NCBI GenBank assembly: GCA_963795055.1
Contig: CAWCGJ010000009.1
Span: 62,001 to 126,000 of the forward strand
Origin: JASHPR01 sp963795055
GTDB lineage: Bacteria; Actinomycetota; Actinomycetes; Streptosporangiales; Streptosporangiaceae
DNA: 64,000 nucleotides
Direction of reading: 5' to 3'
Within the stretch, counting starts at the first letter, position 1. Every line of letters starts with the position of its first letter. Made by a program: the position numbers and the translations under genes. The notes below the pieces were generated by a model. That model saw only the letters and a list, made by a program, of their open reading frames with translations. It ran no database searches and had not been told where the DNA came from. This document shows, piece by piece, positions 34,903 through 43,075 of the stretch.

Positions 34903-35527
34903 CCCAGTGTCCCTCCTGCTCCTGCGCGACGTTCCCCGGCGCGCCCGCAGGACGCGCCGTCCCCGCTCCGCTACCCGGGAACCCGGGATAAATGCCGGCC
35001 AGCCGCCCGTCCGCGCAGAGCGTGCGTGACAGATAGGAAACCTGAGCATCTTTTGGCGTTTCTCGCCCCTTGATCAGGCGATGACCCGGCCAGGATAACT
35101 GCCCGCCGAACGTTATAACAGCCCGCAAACGGGATGCTTTCCTGACTGTTACGGCTATGGATATTACTGCCCCGGTTGCGCGTGGTCAGCCGAGCCGCCG
35201 GGTCCACCGGGCAGGCCTGCGACCACGGGTGGCCATCCGCGGCCGGGGCTGAGGCCGTGTGTGCGCTCGGCCGCGGTAGCCGTCCATGCCAGTCAAAACA
35301 TGTGAACGATCACGTAGGGGCGGACCTGGCGCTCGCGGCCGTACCGGCCATGTGGCCCGCGTATCACGCCGCTGCGACCGGCCGTCAATGGTCCAGAGTG
35401 GGCGCGGCTTAGCGTTATGGAAACTTTGACGAATTATCTCAAGGTCAACTACTGGCCAGCAGATTCCGCCGAATCTCTCCTATGCGGAAGGGCATTTCCG
35501 CGGCGCCCCGGGGGTACCGTCAGCTAC
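34903..35527. other. 625-bp gene-free, less GC-rich intergenic region
   Basis: It separates the OmpR-type regulator (minus) from the nitrile hydratase operon (plus). Visible elements are an 8-bp palindrome GTTATAAC at 35112-35119, which offers a TATAAC -10 to the minus strand; CCCGCAAACGGG at 35122-35133; and TTGACG at 35426-35431 with GTCAA at 35444-35448, repeating half-sites also seen at 36984-37001. A leaderless -10 (TACCGT, 35515-35520) lies before the NHase gene. No protein-coding or RNA gene was recognised. Confidence 0.5.
35515..35520 (+). promoter_or_regulatory. Leaderless-type -10 element of the nitrile hydratase operon
   Basis: TACCGT lies 7 nt before ATG 35528 and no ribosome site is present, which supports this start over the longer open frame from 35417. 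Confidence 0.45.
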
Positions 35528-35833
35528 ATGAGCCGGGTGCACGACATGGGCGGCCAGACGGGGTTCGGGCCGGTCCCCGTGGCCGACGACGACGGGCGGT
35601 TCTTCCACGCCGACTGGGAGGCCCGGGTGTACGCGCTGGTCCGGGCGCTGCAACGGCATGGGGTGATCAACCGGCAGTTCGACGAGCTCCGCGACGCCAT
35701 CGAGCGCATACCGCCCGCCGAGTACCTGGCCCTGTCCTACTACGAGCGCTGGCTGCGGGCGGCGGAGATGCTGCTGGCCGAGAAGGGCCTGCTGCCGGAC
35801 GATGCAGATCACCGGGAGCACCGGGATGGCTAG
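35528..35833 (+). CDS. Nitrile hydratase/thiocyanate hydrolase beta-type subunit, N-terminal half as separate protein
   Basis: A 101-residue protein. It begins SRVHDMGGQTGFGPV, the signature N-terminus of nitrile hydratase beta subunits, and continues with the helical domain (FFHADWEARVYALVRALQRHG, then IERIPPAEYLALSYYERWLRAAEMLLAEKG). It stops exactly where the linker to the beta-barrel domain would begin; the barrel is encoded by the next, overlapping gene. This split matches the three-subunit layout of thiocyanate hydrolase and toyocamycin nitrile hydratase. A separate activator protein (P14K type, homologous to this domain) is an alternative, but HDMGG and the gene order favour a structural subunit. 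Confidence 0.87.
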   Translation: MSRVHDMGGQTGFGPVPVADDDGRFFHADWEARVYALVRALQRHGVINRQFDELRDAIERIPPAEYLALSYYERWLRAAEMLLAEKGLLPDDADHREHRDG

Positions 35834-36089
35834 GTTCGCGGCGGGCGACCGGGTCCGGGCGCGCTCGGCCGACCCCGACGGCCACACCCGGCTGCCGCGC
35901 TACGTGCGGGGGCACGTCGGCGAGGTCCTAGAGGTCCGCGCCACCTGGTCGGTGCCGGACAACGTGGTGCGCGGAGTTCCCCGCGCCGAGCCGGTGTACG
36001 CGGTGCGCTTCGGCGCGGCCGAGCTGTGGGGTTCGGGTCGTCACTCGGTGATCCTGGACCTGTGGGAGTCGTACCTGGAGAAGCCGTAA
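35826..36089 (+). CDS. Nitrile hydratase/thiocyanate hydrolase beta-type subunit, C-terminal SH3-like half
   Basis: An 87-residue protein from ATG 35826, overlapping the previous gene by 8 bp in another frame, which implies coupled translation. It is the beta-barrel domain of NHase beta: FAAGDRVRARSADPDGHTRLP, YVRGHVGEVLEVRATW, then PVYAVRFGAAELWG and ending DLWESYLEKP, all family hallmarks. Together with the preceding protein it forms one full beta subunit. The frame change at the boundary could be mistaken for a frameshift, but both halves have natural ends and starts at the domain linker. Confidence 0.88.
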   Translation: MARFAAGDRVRARSADPDGHTRLPRYVRGHVGEVLEVRATWSVPDNVVRGVPRAEPVYAVRFGAAELWGSGRHSVILDLWESYLEKP

Positions 36090-36102
36090 GCGAGCCGGTG
36101 GT

Positions 36103-36220
36103 TTCCCGGCGAGCGAGGAGCGAGCGGAGGGGCGCGGCGGCGTCTGGACTGAGGAGCGAGGGAGCTTGCGACCGAGCGACGAGGGAAGACGGCGCCTAAA
36201 GGCGCCCCGGAGGCGAGCGG
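36103..36220 (-). repeat. Dispersed intergenic repeat element, copy 1 (inverted relative to copy 2)
   Basis: The reverse complement shares ordered blocks with 59317-59470: CTCGCCTCCGGG (near 36204-36216), CCGTCTTCCCTC (36181-36192) and TCAGTCCAGACG (36141-36152), with CGCTCG-rich fill between. It sits between the second and third genes of the nitrile hydratase operon. There is no open frame, and the right end leads into the ribosome site of the alpha gene. Confidence 0.7.
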
Positions 36221-36233
36221 GAAGGCCAGCATC

Positions 36234-36818
36234 ATGAGCGGCGGGCACGCCGAGCTTCCGGTCGCGGCGCGGGTCCGGGCGTTCGAAGAACGGGTGATCG
36301 CCGCCGGGCTGACCACCGACGCCGAGCTCGAGGAGATCCTGGCGGGCGTCTACGCGTCCGCCTCGCCGGTGAACGGGGCGCGGATGGTCGCGAGGGCCTG
36401 GACCGACCCGGCCTACCGTGACCGCCTGCTGGCCGACGGCAATGCCGCAGCCGCCGAGCTGGGCTTCGCCGACGGCGCCCGGGGCTACCTGCTCAAGGTG
36501 GTCGATAACACGCCCGGGGTGCACAACGTGATCGTCTGCACGTTGTGCTCGTGCTACCCCACGTCCCTGCTCGGCCCGTCGCCGACCTGGTACAAGAGCT
36601 TCGCCTACCGCTCGCGGGTGGTCCGCGAGCCGCGCGCGGTCCTGGCGGAGTTCGGCCTGGAGCTGCCCGAGGACACCGAGATCCGGGTGTGGGACGCCAA
36701 CTCCGAGACCCGCTACCTGGTGCTGCCGCTGCCACCCGAGAACGCCGCCGGCCTGGACGAGGACGCCCTGGCCGCGCGGGTCTCCCGTAACGGCCTCATC
36801 GGCACCGCCGCCCGCTAG
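36234..36818 (+). CDS. Nitrile hydratase/thiocyanate hydrolase alpha-type (catalytic, cobalt) subunit
   Basis: A 194-residue protein, ATG after GGGAAGG. The metal claw VCTLCSCYP is intact (C102, C105, S106, C107). Threonine between the first two cysteines is typical of cobalt rather than iron enzymes; in known members two of these cysteines are oxidised. GPSPTWYKSFAYRSRVVREPRAVLAEFG and the IRVWDANSETRYLVLPLPP segment complete the fold. It hydrates nitriles to amides, or thiocyanate in the related hydrolase. A 144-bp repeat-containing gap separates it from the beta genes. No activator/chaperone gene was found nearby. Confidence 0.92.
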   Translation: MSGGHAELPVAARVRAFEERVIAAGLTTDAELEEILAGVYASASPVNGARMVARAWTDPAYRDRLLADGNAAAAELGFADGARGYLLKVVDNTPGVHNVIVCTLCSCYPTSLLGPSPTWYKSFAYRSRVVREPRAVLAEFGLELPEDTEIRVWDANSETRYLVLPLPPENAAGLDEDALAARVSRNGLIGTAAR

Positions 36819-36983
36819 CCGCCCGGCCCGAGTCGCCGCGAAAAAATTGACAAAAGATTTCGGGCGGCCCCGGCTGCTAACGCGATCGGAGGAAATGCCG
36901 ACGTGAGCGGACCGGCCGCCGCGGCGGGCCGCCAGGCGCTGCGCCCGGACAGATCACATTTGTGCGTCTGGTCCGATCGGATC

Positions 36984-37013
36984 GTTGACGGCCAAGTCAA
37001 CCTGTTCTAGCTT
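36984..37013 (+). promoter_or_regulatory. Sigma-70-type promoter with overlapping TTGAC palindrome
   Basis: TTGACG (36985-36990), a 17-bp spacer and TAGCTT (37008-37013) make a good housekeeping-type promoter. GTTGAC (36984-36989) and GTCAAC (36996-37001) form a perfect inverted repeat across the -35 region, positioned to block polymerase. It drives the importer operon starting at 37306 with a leader of about 285 nt. Confidence 0.65.
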
Positions 37014-37042
37014 ATGGCCTCGTCAGGCGTATATCTGCGAAG

Positions 37043-37058
37043 ATGTTAGCGCTCACAT
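37043..37058 (+). promoter_or_regulatory. LacI-family operator
   Basis: ATGTTAGCGCTCACAT is a 16-bp palindrome with a single mismatched pair around the central AGCGCT. It is strongly reminiscent of LacI/GalR-type operators (GTGAGCGCTCAC core). It lies about 30 bp downstream of the -10, a roadblock position. No LacI-type regulator gene lies in the window. Confidence 0.65.
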
Positions 37059-37305
37059 CGGGACGGCCGATTGGCCGCTGACGCGAGCCGCTCCGCACCT
37101 GAAGCGGCCTGAGACAGGAGCCAGGTGGGCATGGGTCATGACGCGATCCCACCGGGTGACCGTGTCCGCCTGACCGTGCCCGGCGGCCGGGGGATCCCGC
37201 GATGAGGAAGCCCGGCCCCAGCTTGACGCCACCCAGCCGGGAGAGCACTCTGCCTGCCCGGCAGCCAAGGGGCACATCCGCCCCAGGGAAACGATGGAGG
37301 CCCTT

Positions 37306-38469
37306 ATGGACAACGTCGACCCGAAGGTCGATGAAGCGATCGAAACCCTCAACATGAAGGACGGACCGACGCGCCGGAAGCTGATCAAGGGTACCGGGCT
37401 GGTCAGCGCGACGGCGGCGGCCTCCGCCCTGCTCGCGGCGTGCAGCAGCAACTCGACGAGCAGCGCCGCCGCCACGAAGAGCGCTGCGGGGAACTTCCCG
37501 AAGACCCCGGCGTGGCAGTTCTGGTTCGTCAACCACGTCACCACGAACAGCTTCTTCGTGCCCACCCAGTACGGCTTCGCCGACGCCGCGGCGCTGCTTA
37601 ACCTGCCCACGCCGAAGTGGACCGGCTCGACGACCTCGGTCGCCGCTCAGATGGTCGCGCAGATCAACGCCGCGATCTCGGCCAAGGCGGCCGGCATCGC
37701 GACCACGCTGATCAACTCCAGCTCGTTCACCACCCCGGTGGCGAACGCGATGAGCGCGGGCATCCCGGTGCTCAGCTACAACGCCGACGGGCTGGTCAGC
37801 AAGAGCGGGGTCGCCGACATCGGCACCAACCGGCTGGCCTACGTCGGGCAGGCGCTGTTCACCTCCGGTCAGCAGCTCGGGCAGCGGATCAAGTCGATGA
37901 CGACCCCGGGCCTCGTGCCGATCTTCATCGAGACTCCCGGGACGGGGAACATCCAGCCGCGCTACGACGGCGCCGCCTCGATCTTGACTCCCGCGGGCTA
38001 CACGGTCGCCGAGATCACGACCACCACGGTCCCGGCCACGATACTCGCGAACGAGAAGGCGTATCTGCTCGCGCACAAGAACGTCAAGGGCGCGTTCGCC
38101 GTGGACTCGACCTCGACCTCGTTCCTGGCGCAGGCGCTCGCCGAGACCGGCCTGTCGAGCCTCCCCAACGGCGGCTTCGACACGGTCCCGCAGACGCTGA
38201 CCAACATCTCCCAGGGGAAGACCAACTTCACCATCTACCAGGACCCGTACCTGCAGGGCTTCCTGCCCACGCTGTACCTGTACCTGTACAACATCTCCGG
38301 CGGCACGATCGTCCCGCCCGACACCGACACCGGCCTGTCCTTCATCACGAAGACCAACCTGGCCGAGTACAACAAGGACAGCAGATTCCAGGGCTCGACG
38401 ACCGCGCAGGTGTACCTGCCGCGTCCGTCCGGCGCGATCCAGAACCCGATGGCGACCACCAGCACCTGA
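37306..38469 (+). CDS. Sugar-type ABC importer substrate-binding lipoprotein
   Basis: The protein is 387 residues from ATG 37306, chosen for GGAGG five bases upstream; ATG 37294 is less likely. The N-terminus has a twin-arginine-like TRRKLIKG, a hydrophobic stretch and the lipobox LLAAC with C46, so it is probably lipid-anchored outside the membrane. The mature part is a periplasmic-binding-protein type 1 fold (family 4, ribose/xylose-like), with alternating strands such as GIATTLINSSSF and GIPVLSYNADG. The ligand is unknown. It is the first gene of a three-gene operon under a LacI-type operator; a 118-bp gap follows it. Confidence 0.88.
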   Translation: MDNVDPKVDEAIETLNMKDGPTRRKLIKGTGLVSATAAASALLAACSSNSTSSAAATKSAAGNFPKTPAWQFWFVNHVTTNSFFVPTQYGFADAAALLNLPTPKWTGSTTSVAAQMVAQINAAISAKAAGIATTLINSSSFTTPVANAMSAGIPVLSYNADGLVSKSGVADIGTNRLAYVGQALFTSGQQLGQRIKSMTTPGLVPIFIETPGTGNIQPRYDGAASILTPAGYTVAEITTTTVPATILANEKAYLLAHKNVKGAFAVDSTSTSFLAQALAETGLSSLPNGGFDTVPQTLTNISQGKTNFTIYQDPYLQGFLPTLYLYLYNISGGTIVPPDTDTGLSFITKTNLAEYNKDSRFQGSTTAQVYLPRPSGAIQNPMATTST

Positions 38470-38587
38470 GCAAGGCCAGGCCGGGTCCTGGGTATGAATA
38501 GGCAAGTCGGCGGCGGGCGACCGTGCCTGGGCGACAGGCCGGCCGCCCGTCTCCGGTGGGGGCGGGCACAAGAGCCCGGGAGGTGAC

Positions 38588-39661
38588 GTGAGCGACACCG
38601 CCGAGTCAGGCAGCAAGGTCCTCGGCCCTGCCGGGGCCGACGGTGACGGCGGCAAGGGGAACGGCGGCGGGCAGGTTGTCGTACGCAGCCTGGCCGTGTT
38701 CGCCCGGCAGCGTGAGGCTACGGTCCTGGTGGTCACGGTCGCGCTGCTGCTGTACTTCGGGCTCACGCACACCTCGACGTTCGTCACCCAGACCAACGCG
38801 GTCGACCTGCTGTCGGAGCTCATGGCGCCGATCGCGATCATCGCGATCGGCGAGGTGCTGCTGCTGATCTGCGGCGAGATCGACCTGTCGGTCGGCTTCA
38901 TCTACACGTTCGCGCCGTTCGTGACGCTCTTCGCGATCACTGACTACCACCTGCCCGCGCTGGTGGCGGTCATCCTCGGCCTGCTCACCGGGGTGGTGGC
39001 CGGCTGGGTGAACGGGTTCATCACGGTCACGCTGGGCGTCCCGTCGTTCATCACCACGATCGGCACCGGGTTCATCCTGCTGGGCCTGGCCCTGGTCGTC
39101 TCGCATGCCGAGCCGTCGCCGACCCCGCCCATCGCCCTCGGAGTCGGGAAGTGGCTCGGCGTCCCCGGCAACCCGTGGCAGTGGGCCCCGTTCGTCTGGG
39201 CGGTGGTACTGGTCGCGATCTTCCACGTGGTGCTCACCCGGACCCGGTGGGGCCTGTACACGATCTCGGCCGGGGGGAACCTGCTCGGCGCTCGGGAGGC
39301 CGGCATCAACGTGGGCCGGATCAAGTACGGCAACTTCATGATCTCGGGCTTCATGGGGGCGCTGGTCGGCCTCCAGACCGCCTTCTATACCAACAACGTC
39401 GACCCCACCGCCGGCGGCTACACGCCGATGTTCTACGCCGTGATCGCGGCCGTCATCGGCGGGACCGCGATGCTCGGCGGCTCGGGCACGATCCTGGGGG
39501 CGTTCCTCGGCGCGATCGTACTGGCCACCCTGACCGACGGCTTTGACATCCTTGGGATCAGCGCAAACATATTGCCGGTCATCTTCGGCGGCGCGATTCT
39601 GGTCGCCATGATCGCGAACGTGCAGCTCGCCCGGCTGCGAGGAGCGGGGAGATCGATATGA
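38588..39661 (+). CDS. Sugar-type ABC importer permease (RbsC-like)
   Basis: A 357-residue protein, GTG start after GGGAGGTGAC. An about 40-residue Gly-rich cytoplasmic tail precedes eight to ten membrane segments. The BPD_transp_2 signature is present: EVLLLICGEIDLSVG early, and GGNLLGAREAGINVGRIKYGNFMISGFMGALVG plus VIGGTAMLGGSGTILGAFLGA late. It forms a homodimeric channel with the binding protein and ATPase encoded next to it. It overlaps the ATPase gene by 4 bp. Confidence 0.92.
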   Translation: MSDTAESGSKVLGPAGADGDGGKGNGGGQVVVRSLAVFARQREATVLVVTVALLLYFGLTHTSTFVTQTNAVDLLSELMAPIAIIAIGEVLLLICGEIDLSVGFIYTFAPFVTLFAITDYHLPALVAVILGLLTGVVAGWVNGFITVTLGVPSFITTIGTGFILLGLALVVSHAEPSPTPPIALGVGKWLGVPGNPWQWAPFVWAVVLVAIFHVVLTRTRWGLYTISAGGNLLGAREAGINVGRIKYGNFMISGFMGALVGLQTAFYTNNVDPTAGGYTPMFYAVIAAVIGGTAMLGGSGTILGAFLGAIVLATLTDGFDILGISANILPVIFGGAILVAMIANVQLARLRGAGRSI

Positions 39662-40470
39662 CCGCCCAGGATCTCGGAACCCAGCCCTCCGCCGGCGACG
39701 GGCCACCCCCGGAGGACGTGCTGCGCGCCGAGCACATCAGCAAACGGTTCGGCGCGGTGACCGCGCTGCGCGACGTGAGCCTGCACCTGGCCCGCGGCGA
39801 GGTTCTGGCCCTGCTCGGCGACAACGGCGCGGGCAAGTCCACGCTGATGAAGATCCTCTGCGGCTTCCAGCAGCCCGACGCCGGCCGGATCGTGGTCAAC
39901 GGCCAGGAGCTCACGCTCAAGTCGGTCGAGCACGCCCGCTCGCTCGGCATCGACATCGTCTACCAGGACCTTGCGCTCATTCCCGGGCTCAGCGTCTATC
40001 ACAACATGTTCCTGAACCGGGAAAAGGTGCGCTGGCCGCTGCTCAACAACCGCGAGATGCGCCGGATCGCCCGGGAGCACCTGGACGAGATGGGCGTGCA
40101 CATCCCCTCGGTCCAGGTCAGCGTGGCCCAGCTCTCCGGCGGGCAGCGGCAGGCGATCGCGGTCGCTCGCGCGGTGTTCGAGAACGCGAAGATCCTGCTG
40201 CTGGACGAGCCGCTGGCCGCCATGGGCGTCAAGGAAGGCGCGATGATCCTGGACCTGGTGCAGGACCTGAAAAGCCGCGGCGACGTCTCGGTGATCATCA
40301 TCGCGCACAACTACGGCCAGGTGTTCGAGATCTGCGACCGGGTCAACCTGCTGCAGCAGGGCGAGATTACCTTCGACAAGCCGAGCCGGGACACATCGGT
40401 CGAAGAACTGACCGACCTGGTCGTGGAGGAGTACCGCCAGGCCTTGAGGGAGCGCCACGGCCTGGCCTGA
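39658..40470 (+). CDS. Sugar-type ABC importer ATP-binding protein (single domain)
   Basis: A 270-residue protein, ATG overlapping the permease stop (ATGA). Walker A is GDNGAGKST, the Q-loop VYQDLALIPGLSVYHNMFL, the signature LSGGQRQA and Walker B ILLLDEPLAAMG. The usual switch histidine is in IIIAHNYGQVFE. RbsA-type ATPases normally have two fused nucleotide-binding domains; this is a single-domain form of about half that length, so it should act as a homodimer. Glutamate after Walker B is present. Confidence 0.92.
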   Translation: MTAQDLGTQPSAGDGPPPEDVLRAEHISKRFGAVTALRDVSLHLARGEVLALLGDNGAGKSTLMKILCGFQQPDAGRIVVNGQELTLKSVEHARSLGIDIVYQDLALIPGLSVYHNMFLNREKVRWPLLNNREMRRIAREHLDEMGVHIPSVQVSVAQLSGGQRQAIAVARAVFENAKILLLDEPLAAMGVKEGAMILDLVQDLKSRGDVSVIIIAHNYGQVFEICDRVNLLQQGEITFDKPSRDTSVEELTDLVVEEYRQALRERHGLA

Positions 40471-40482
40471 GCCCGCGTCGCC

Positions 40483-40488
40483 TAGCCT
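40483..40488 (+). promoter_or_regulatory. Leaderless-type -10 element of the HD-domain gene
   Basis: TAGCCT lies 7 nt before ATG 40496, only 13 bp after the importer operon ends. This indicates a separate leaderless transcript. Confidence 0.45.
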
Positions 40489-40495
40489 GCAGGGC

Positions 40496-41092
40496 ATGGA
40501 GCGCCTCGATCAGCAGATCCGGTTCGTCACCGAAATCGACCGGCTCAAGGGCGTGCTGCGGCAGACCATGCTGGCCGGGCCCGGCCGGCGGGAGAACTCG
40601 GCCGAGCATTCCTGGCACCTGGCGGTGATGGCGCTGACGCTCGCCGGCCACGCCCCGCCCGGCACCGACATCGGCCGGGTGACCGCCATGGTGCTGGTGC
40701 ACGACCTGGTCGAGATCGACGCCGGCGACCTGTTCGTCTACGCCGACGCGGCGCAGCAGGCCCGGCAGGAGGAGGCCGAGCGCGCGGCCGCCGACCGGAT
40801 CTTCGCGCTGCTGCCGGCGGACCAGGCGGCCAGCTTCCGCGGCCTGTGGGACGAGTTCGAGGAGCGCCGGACGCCGGAGGCCAGGTTCGCGCGCGCGCTC
40901 GACCGGCTGCAGCCCATGCTCGAGAACCTCAAGGTCGGCGGGGGGACCTGGCAAGAGCACGGGATCACGGCCGACCAGGTGCTCGCCAAGGTAGCACTGA
41001 TCGAGGACGGCTCGCCGACGCTGGGGAAGTACGCCAGGGACCTGGTGGGCCGCGCCGTCCGGGACGGCCTGCTCGCCCCGGCTCCCGGCTAG
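40496..41092 (+). CDS. HD-domain phosphohydrolase (YfbR/HDDC2-like)
   Basis: A 198-residue, all-helical protein. Metal ligands appear in order: ENSAEHSWHLAVMAL (first histidines), then LVHDLVEIDAGD (the HD pair) and a late aspartate in FARALDRLQPM. This matches the HD_3 group containing 5'-deoxynucleotidase YfbR and HDDC2. It probably dephosphorylates deoxynucleoside monophosphates. It ends convergently with the next gene, sharing CTAG at the two stops. Confidence 0.88.
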   Translation: MERLDQQIRFVTEIDRLKGVLRQTMLAGPGRRENSAEHSWHLAVMALTLAGHAPPGTDIGRVTAMVLVHDLVEIDAGDLFVYADAAQQARQEEAERAAADRIFALLPADQAASFRGLWDEFEERRTPEARFARALDRLQPMLENLKVGGGTWQEHGITADQVLAKVALIEDGSPTLGKYARDLVGRAVRDGLLAPAPG

Positions 41093-41370
41093 CCGGCCTG
41101 GCGCGCGGGCCGGCCGGGCGCGCCGGCCAGGCGTCCGGGCCGCTGGCCCGCACGGCGCGGTGCCGGGTGCTCAACCAGCGCTATCACCCGGCTGGCCATG
41201 AAGCGGGCGGTCCGGACCGGCACCCCGCCCCGGGTCAGCTCGGTCACCTCCACCTGCCCGCGCCGGGTGACCACCTCGACCCGGCGCCCGGCGCGAGTGG
41301 CCTCCACCTCGTACGTCTTGACCGGGGCGTCGCCCGCATCGACGACAATCTCGACCTTGTCACCCTTCAT
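41089..41370 (-). CDS. Small hypothetical protein with basic C-terminal tail
   Basis: The protein is 93 residues from ATG 41370, preceded by GGGAGG seven bases upstream. A compact beta-rich core, MKGDKVEIVVDAGDAPVKTYEVEAT then RRVEVVTRRGQVEVTEL, is followed by an arginine/proline-rich, probably disordered tail. No family was recognised. It overlaps the HD-domain gene stop by 4 bp, tail to tail. Confidence 0.6.
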   Translation of the reverse strand: MKGDKVEIVVDAGDAPVKTYEVEATRAGRRVEVVTRRGQVEVTELTRGGVPVRTARFMASRVIALVEHPAPRRAGQRPGRLAGAPGRPARQAG

Positions 41371-41437
41371 CGCTGGCCTCCCGGGGCCGCCTATGCCGTG
41401 TTTCGTACCCGGAACATCACCGATCACAACCCGAGAG

Positions 41438-42190
41438 TCAGAAGAAGATCAACTTAACGGCGGAGATCACCCCGACGGCCACGACGAACAGCCGCAGCAC
41501 GGCCGGCGGCAGACGGCGCCCGTACCGCGCGCCCAGCAGCCCGCCGACCGTGGACCCGGCGGCGAGCAACGCCACGGCCGTCCAGGAGACGTGCGCGAGC
41601 GCGATGAACACCACCGCCGCCGTGCCGTTGACCATGGCCACGAGGACGTTCTTGGCGCCGGTGACGCGCTGCAGGTTCTCATCGAGGAAGCTGCCCAGCA
41701 ACCCGATCACCAGGACGCCCTGGGCCGCGCCGAAGTACCCGCCGTACACCCCGGACAGGCAGACCCCGGCCGACAGCAGCGGGCCGGCCCGGCCCCGCAC
41801 GGCCTCCCGGCGGGTCAGCCACGCGCTCAGCCGGGGCGCCGCGAGCACCAGCGCGCAGGAGAGCAGGATCAGCACCGGCACGATGAACGTGAACGCACCG
41901 GGCGGCAGCGACAGTAAGGCCAGGGCCCCGGCCAGCGCGCCCGTCGCCGAGGCCGCGCCCAGCCGGAGCAGGCGGCCGCGCTGCCCGGCCAGCTCGCGCC
42001 GGTAGCCGAACCCGCCGCTCACGTTGCCGGGCACCATGCCGACGTTGTTCGACACGTTCGCGATGACCGGCGGGAAGCCGAACGCCAGCAGCGTCGGGAA
42101 GGTGATCAGCGAGCCGCACCCGACGACCGCGTTGACCCCGCCCGCAGCGGCTCCGGCGGCCAGGATGGCGAGCGCCTCACCGGGGTCCAC
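41438..42190 (-). CDS. TSUP (TauE/SafE) family membrane exporter
   Basis: A 250-residue protein, GTG start, with seven to eight membrane segments. The duplicated family motif is visible: AAAGGVNAVVGCGSLITFPTLL with NVSNNVGM in the first half, and LSGVYGGYFGAAQGVL with NGTAAVVF in the second. TSUP proteins export sulfite, sulfoacetate or related organosulfur anions. It is the second gene of a unit starting with the ABC ATPase 7 bp upstream. The substrate is not known. Confidence 0.9.
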   Translation of the reverse strand: MDPGEALAILAAGAAAGGVNAVVGCGSLITFPTLLAFGFPPVIANVSNNVGMVPGNVSGGFGYRRELAGQRGRLLRLGAASATGALAGALALLSLPPGAFTFIVPVLILLSCALVLAAPRLSAWLTRREAVRGRAGPLLSAGVCLSGVYGGYFGAAQGVLVIGLLGSFLDENLQRVTGAKNVLVAMVNGTAAVVFIALAHVSWTAVALLAAGSTVGGLLGARYGRRLPPAVLRLFVVAVGVISAVKLIFF

Positions 42191-42197
42191 GTGACCC

Positions 42198-42992
42198 TCA
42201 GTACCGCGGGGCGGCCCGGGCGGTCCAGCGGCCGGCGCGACGCTCGATCAGCAGCGGGACCCCGAAGCACTTGGACAGGTTCCGCTCGGTGAACACCTCC
42301 TGCACCGGCCCGGCCGCGAGCACGGTGCCCTTGCGCAGCAGCATCGCGTGCGTGAACCCCTCGGGTACTTCCTCGAGATGGTGCGTGACCAGCACGATCA
42401 TGGGCGCCTGCGGGTCGGCGGACAGCATCCAGACCCGCTGCAGCAGGTCCTCGCGGCCGCCCAGGTCCAGCCCGGCGGCCGGCTCGTCCAGCAGCAGCAG
42501 CTCGGGGTCGGGCATCAGCGACCGGGCGATCTGGACCCGCTTGCGCTCGCCCTCGGACAGGCTGGCGAACCTGCGCCGGATCAGGTGCGCGCAGCCGAGC
42601 GCGTCGAGCAGCTCCACCGCGCGGGTGACGTCGCCGGAGTCGTAGTCCTCCTCGTTGCGGCCCAGGATCCCGTACGAGGCGCTCAGCACCAGGTCGATGA
42701 CCTTCTCGGCCGCCGGCACCTCGTCCGCCACGGCGGCGCTGGCGAACCCGACCCGGGACCGCAGGTCCTGGAGATCCGCCTCCTCGAGCGGCTCGCCGAG
42801 AATCTCCACCGTGCCCTCGGTCGGCGCCCGCAGCGCCGCGGCGACCTGCAGCAGGGTGGTCTTCCCGGCCCCGTTCGGCCCGACGACGACCCAGCTCTCG
42901 TCGCTGCGGACCGTCCAGTCGACGTCCCTGAGCAGCATCGACCTGTCGTGCCGGACCCCTACCCCGCGAAGTCGCAGCACCTCGTCCGACAT
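42198..42992 (-). CDS. ABC-type ATP-binding protein (YlmA/ModF-like, stand-alone)
   Basis: The protein is 264 residues from ATG 42992, with AAGGAG six bases upstream. Walker A is GPNGAGKTT, the signature LSEGERKR, Walker B LLLLDEPAAGLD and the switch VTHHLEEVP. The sequence has the ILGRNEEDYDSGDVTRAVELLDALG insertion common in stand-alone actinobacterial ATPases related to iron-complex transport. No permease of the usual kind is adjacent; the TSUP exporter is a secondary carrier. The partner is unknown. Confidence 0.88.
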   Translation of the reverse strand: MSDEVLRLRGVGVRHDRSMLLRDVDWTVRSDESWVVVGPNGAGKTTLLQVAAALRAPTEGTVEILGEPLEEADLQDLRSRVGFASAAVADEVPAAEKVIDLVLSASYGILGRNEEDYDSGDVTRAVELLDALGCAHLIRRRFASLSEGERKRVQIARSLMPDPELLLLDEPAAGLDLGGREDLLQRVWMLSADPQAPMIVLVTHHLEEVPEGFTHAMLLRKGTVLAAGPVQEVFTERNLSKCFGVPLLIERRAGRWTARAAPRY

Positions 42993-43075
42993 GCGGCTCC
43001 TTCCTGGCATACCGCCATTCCCGGCTCGGAACCTGCGTACGCCGCGGCGCCGCACGATCGGGGGTCGCGCGCAGG

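Noticed and set aside
35528..36089. Frameshift in a single nitrile hydratase beta gene
   Set aside because: Each part begins and ends naturally at the domain boundary, and three-subunit relatives exist. A sequencing error cannot be wholly excluded.
36090..36233. Repetitive GAGCGAG sequence considered as a CRISPR array or simple microsatellite
   Set aside because: There are no regular direct repeats with unique spacers; instead it aligns in blocks with 59317-59470 and is a dispersed repeat.
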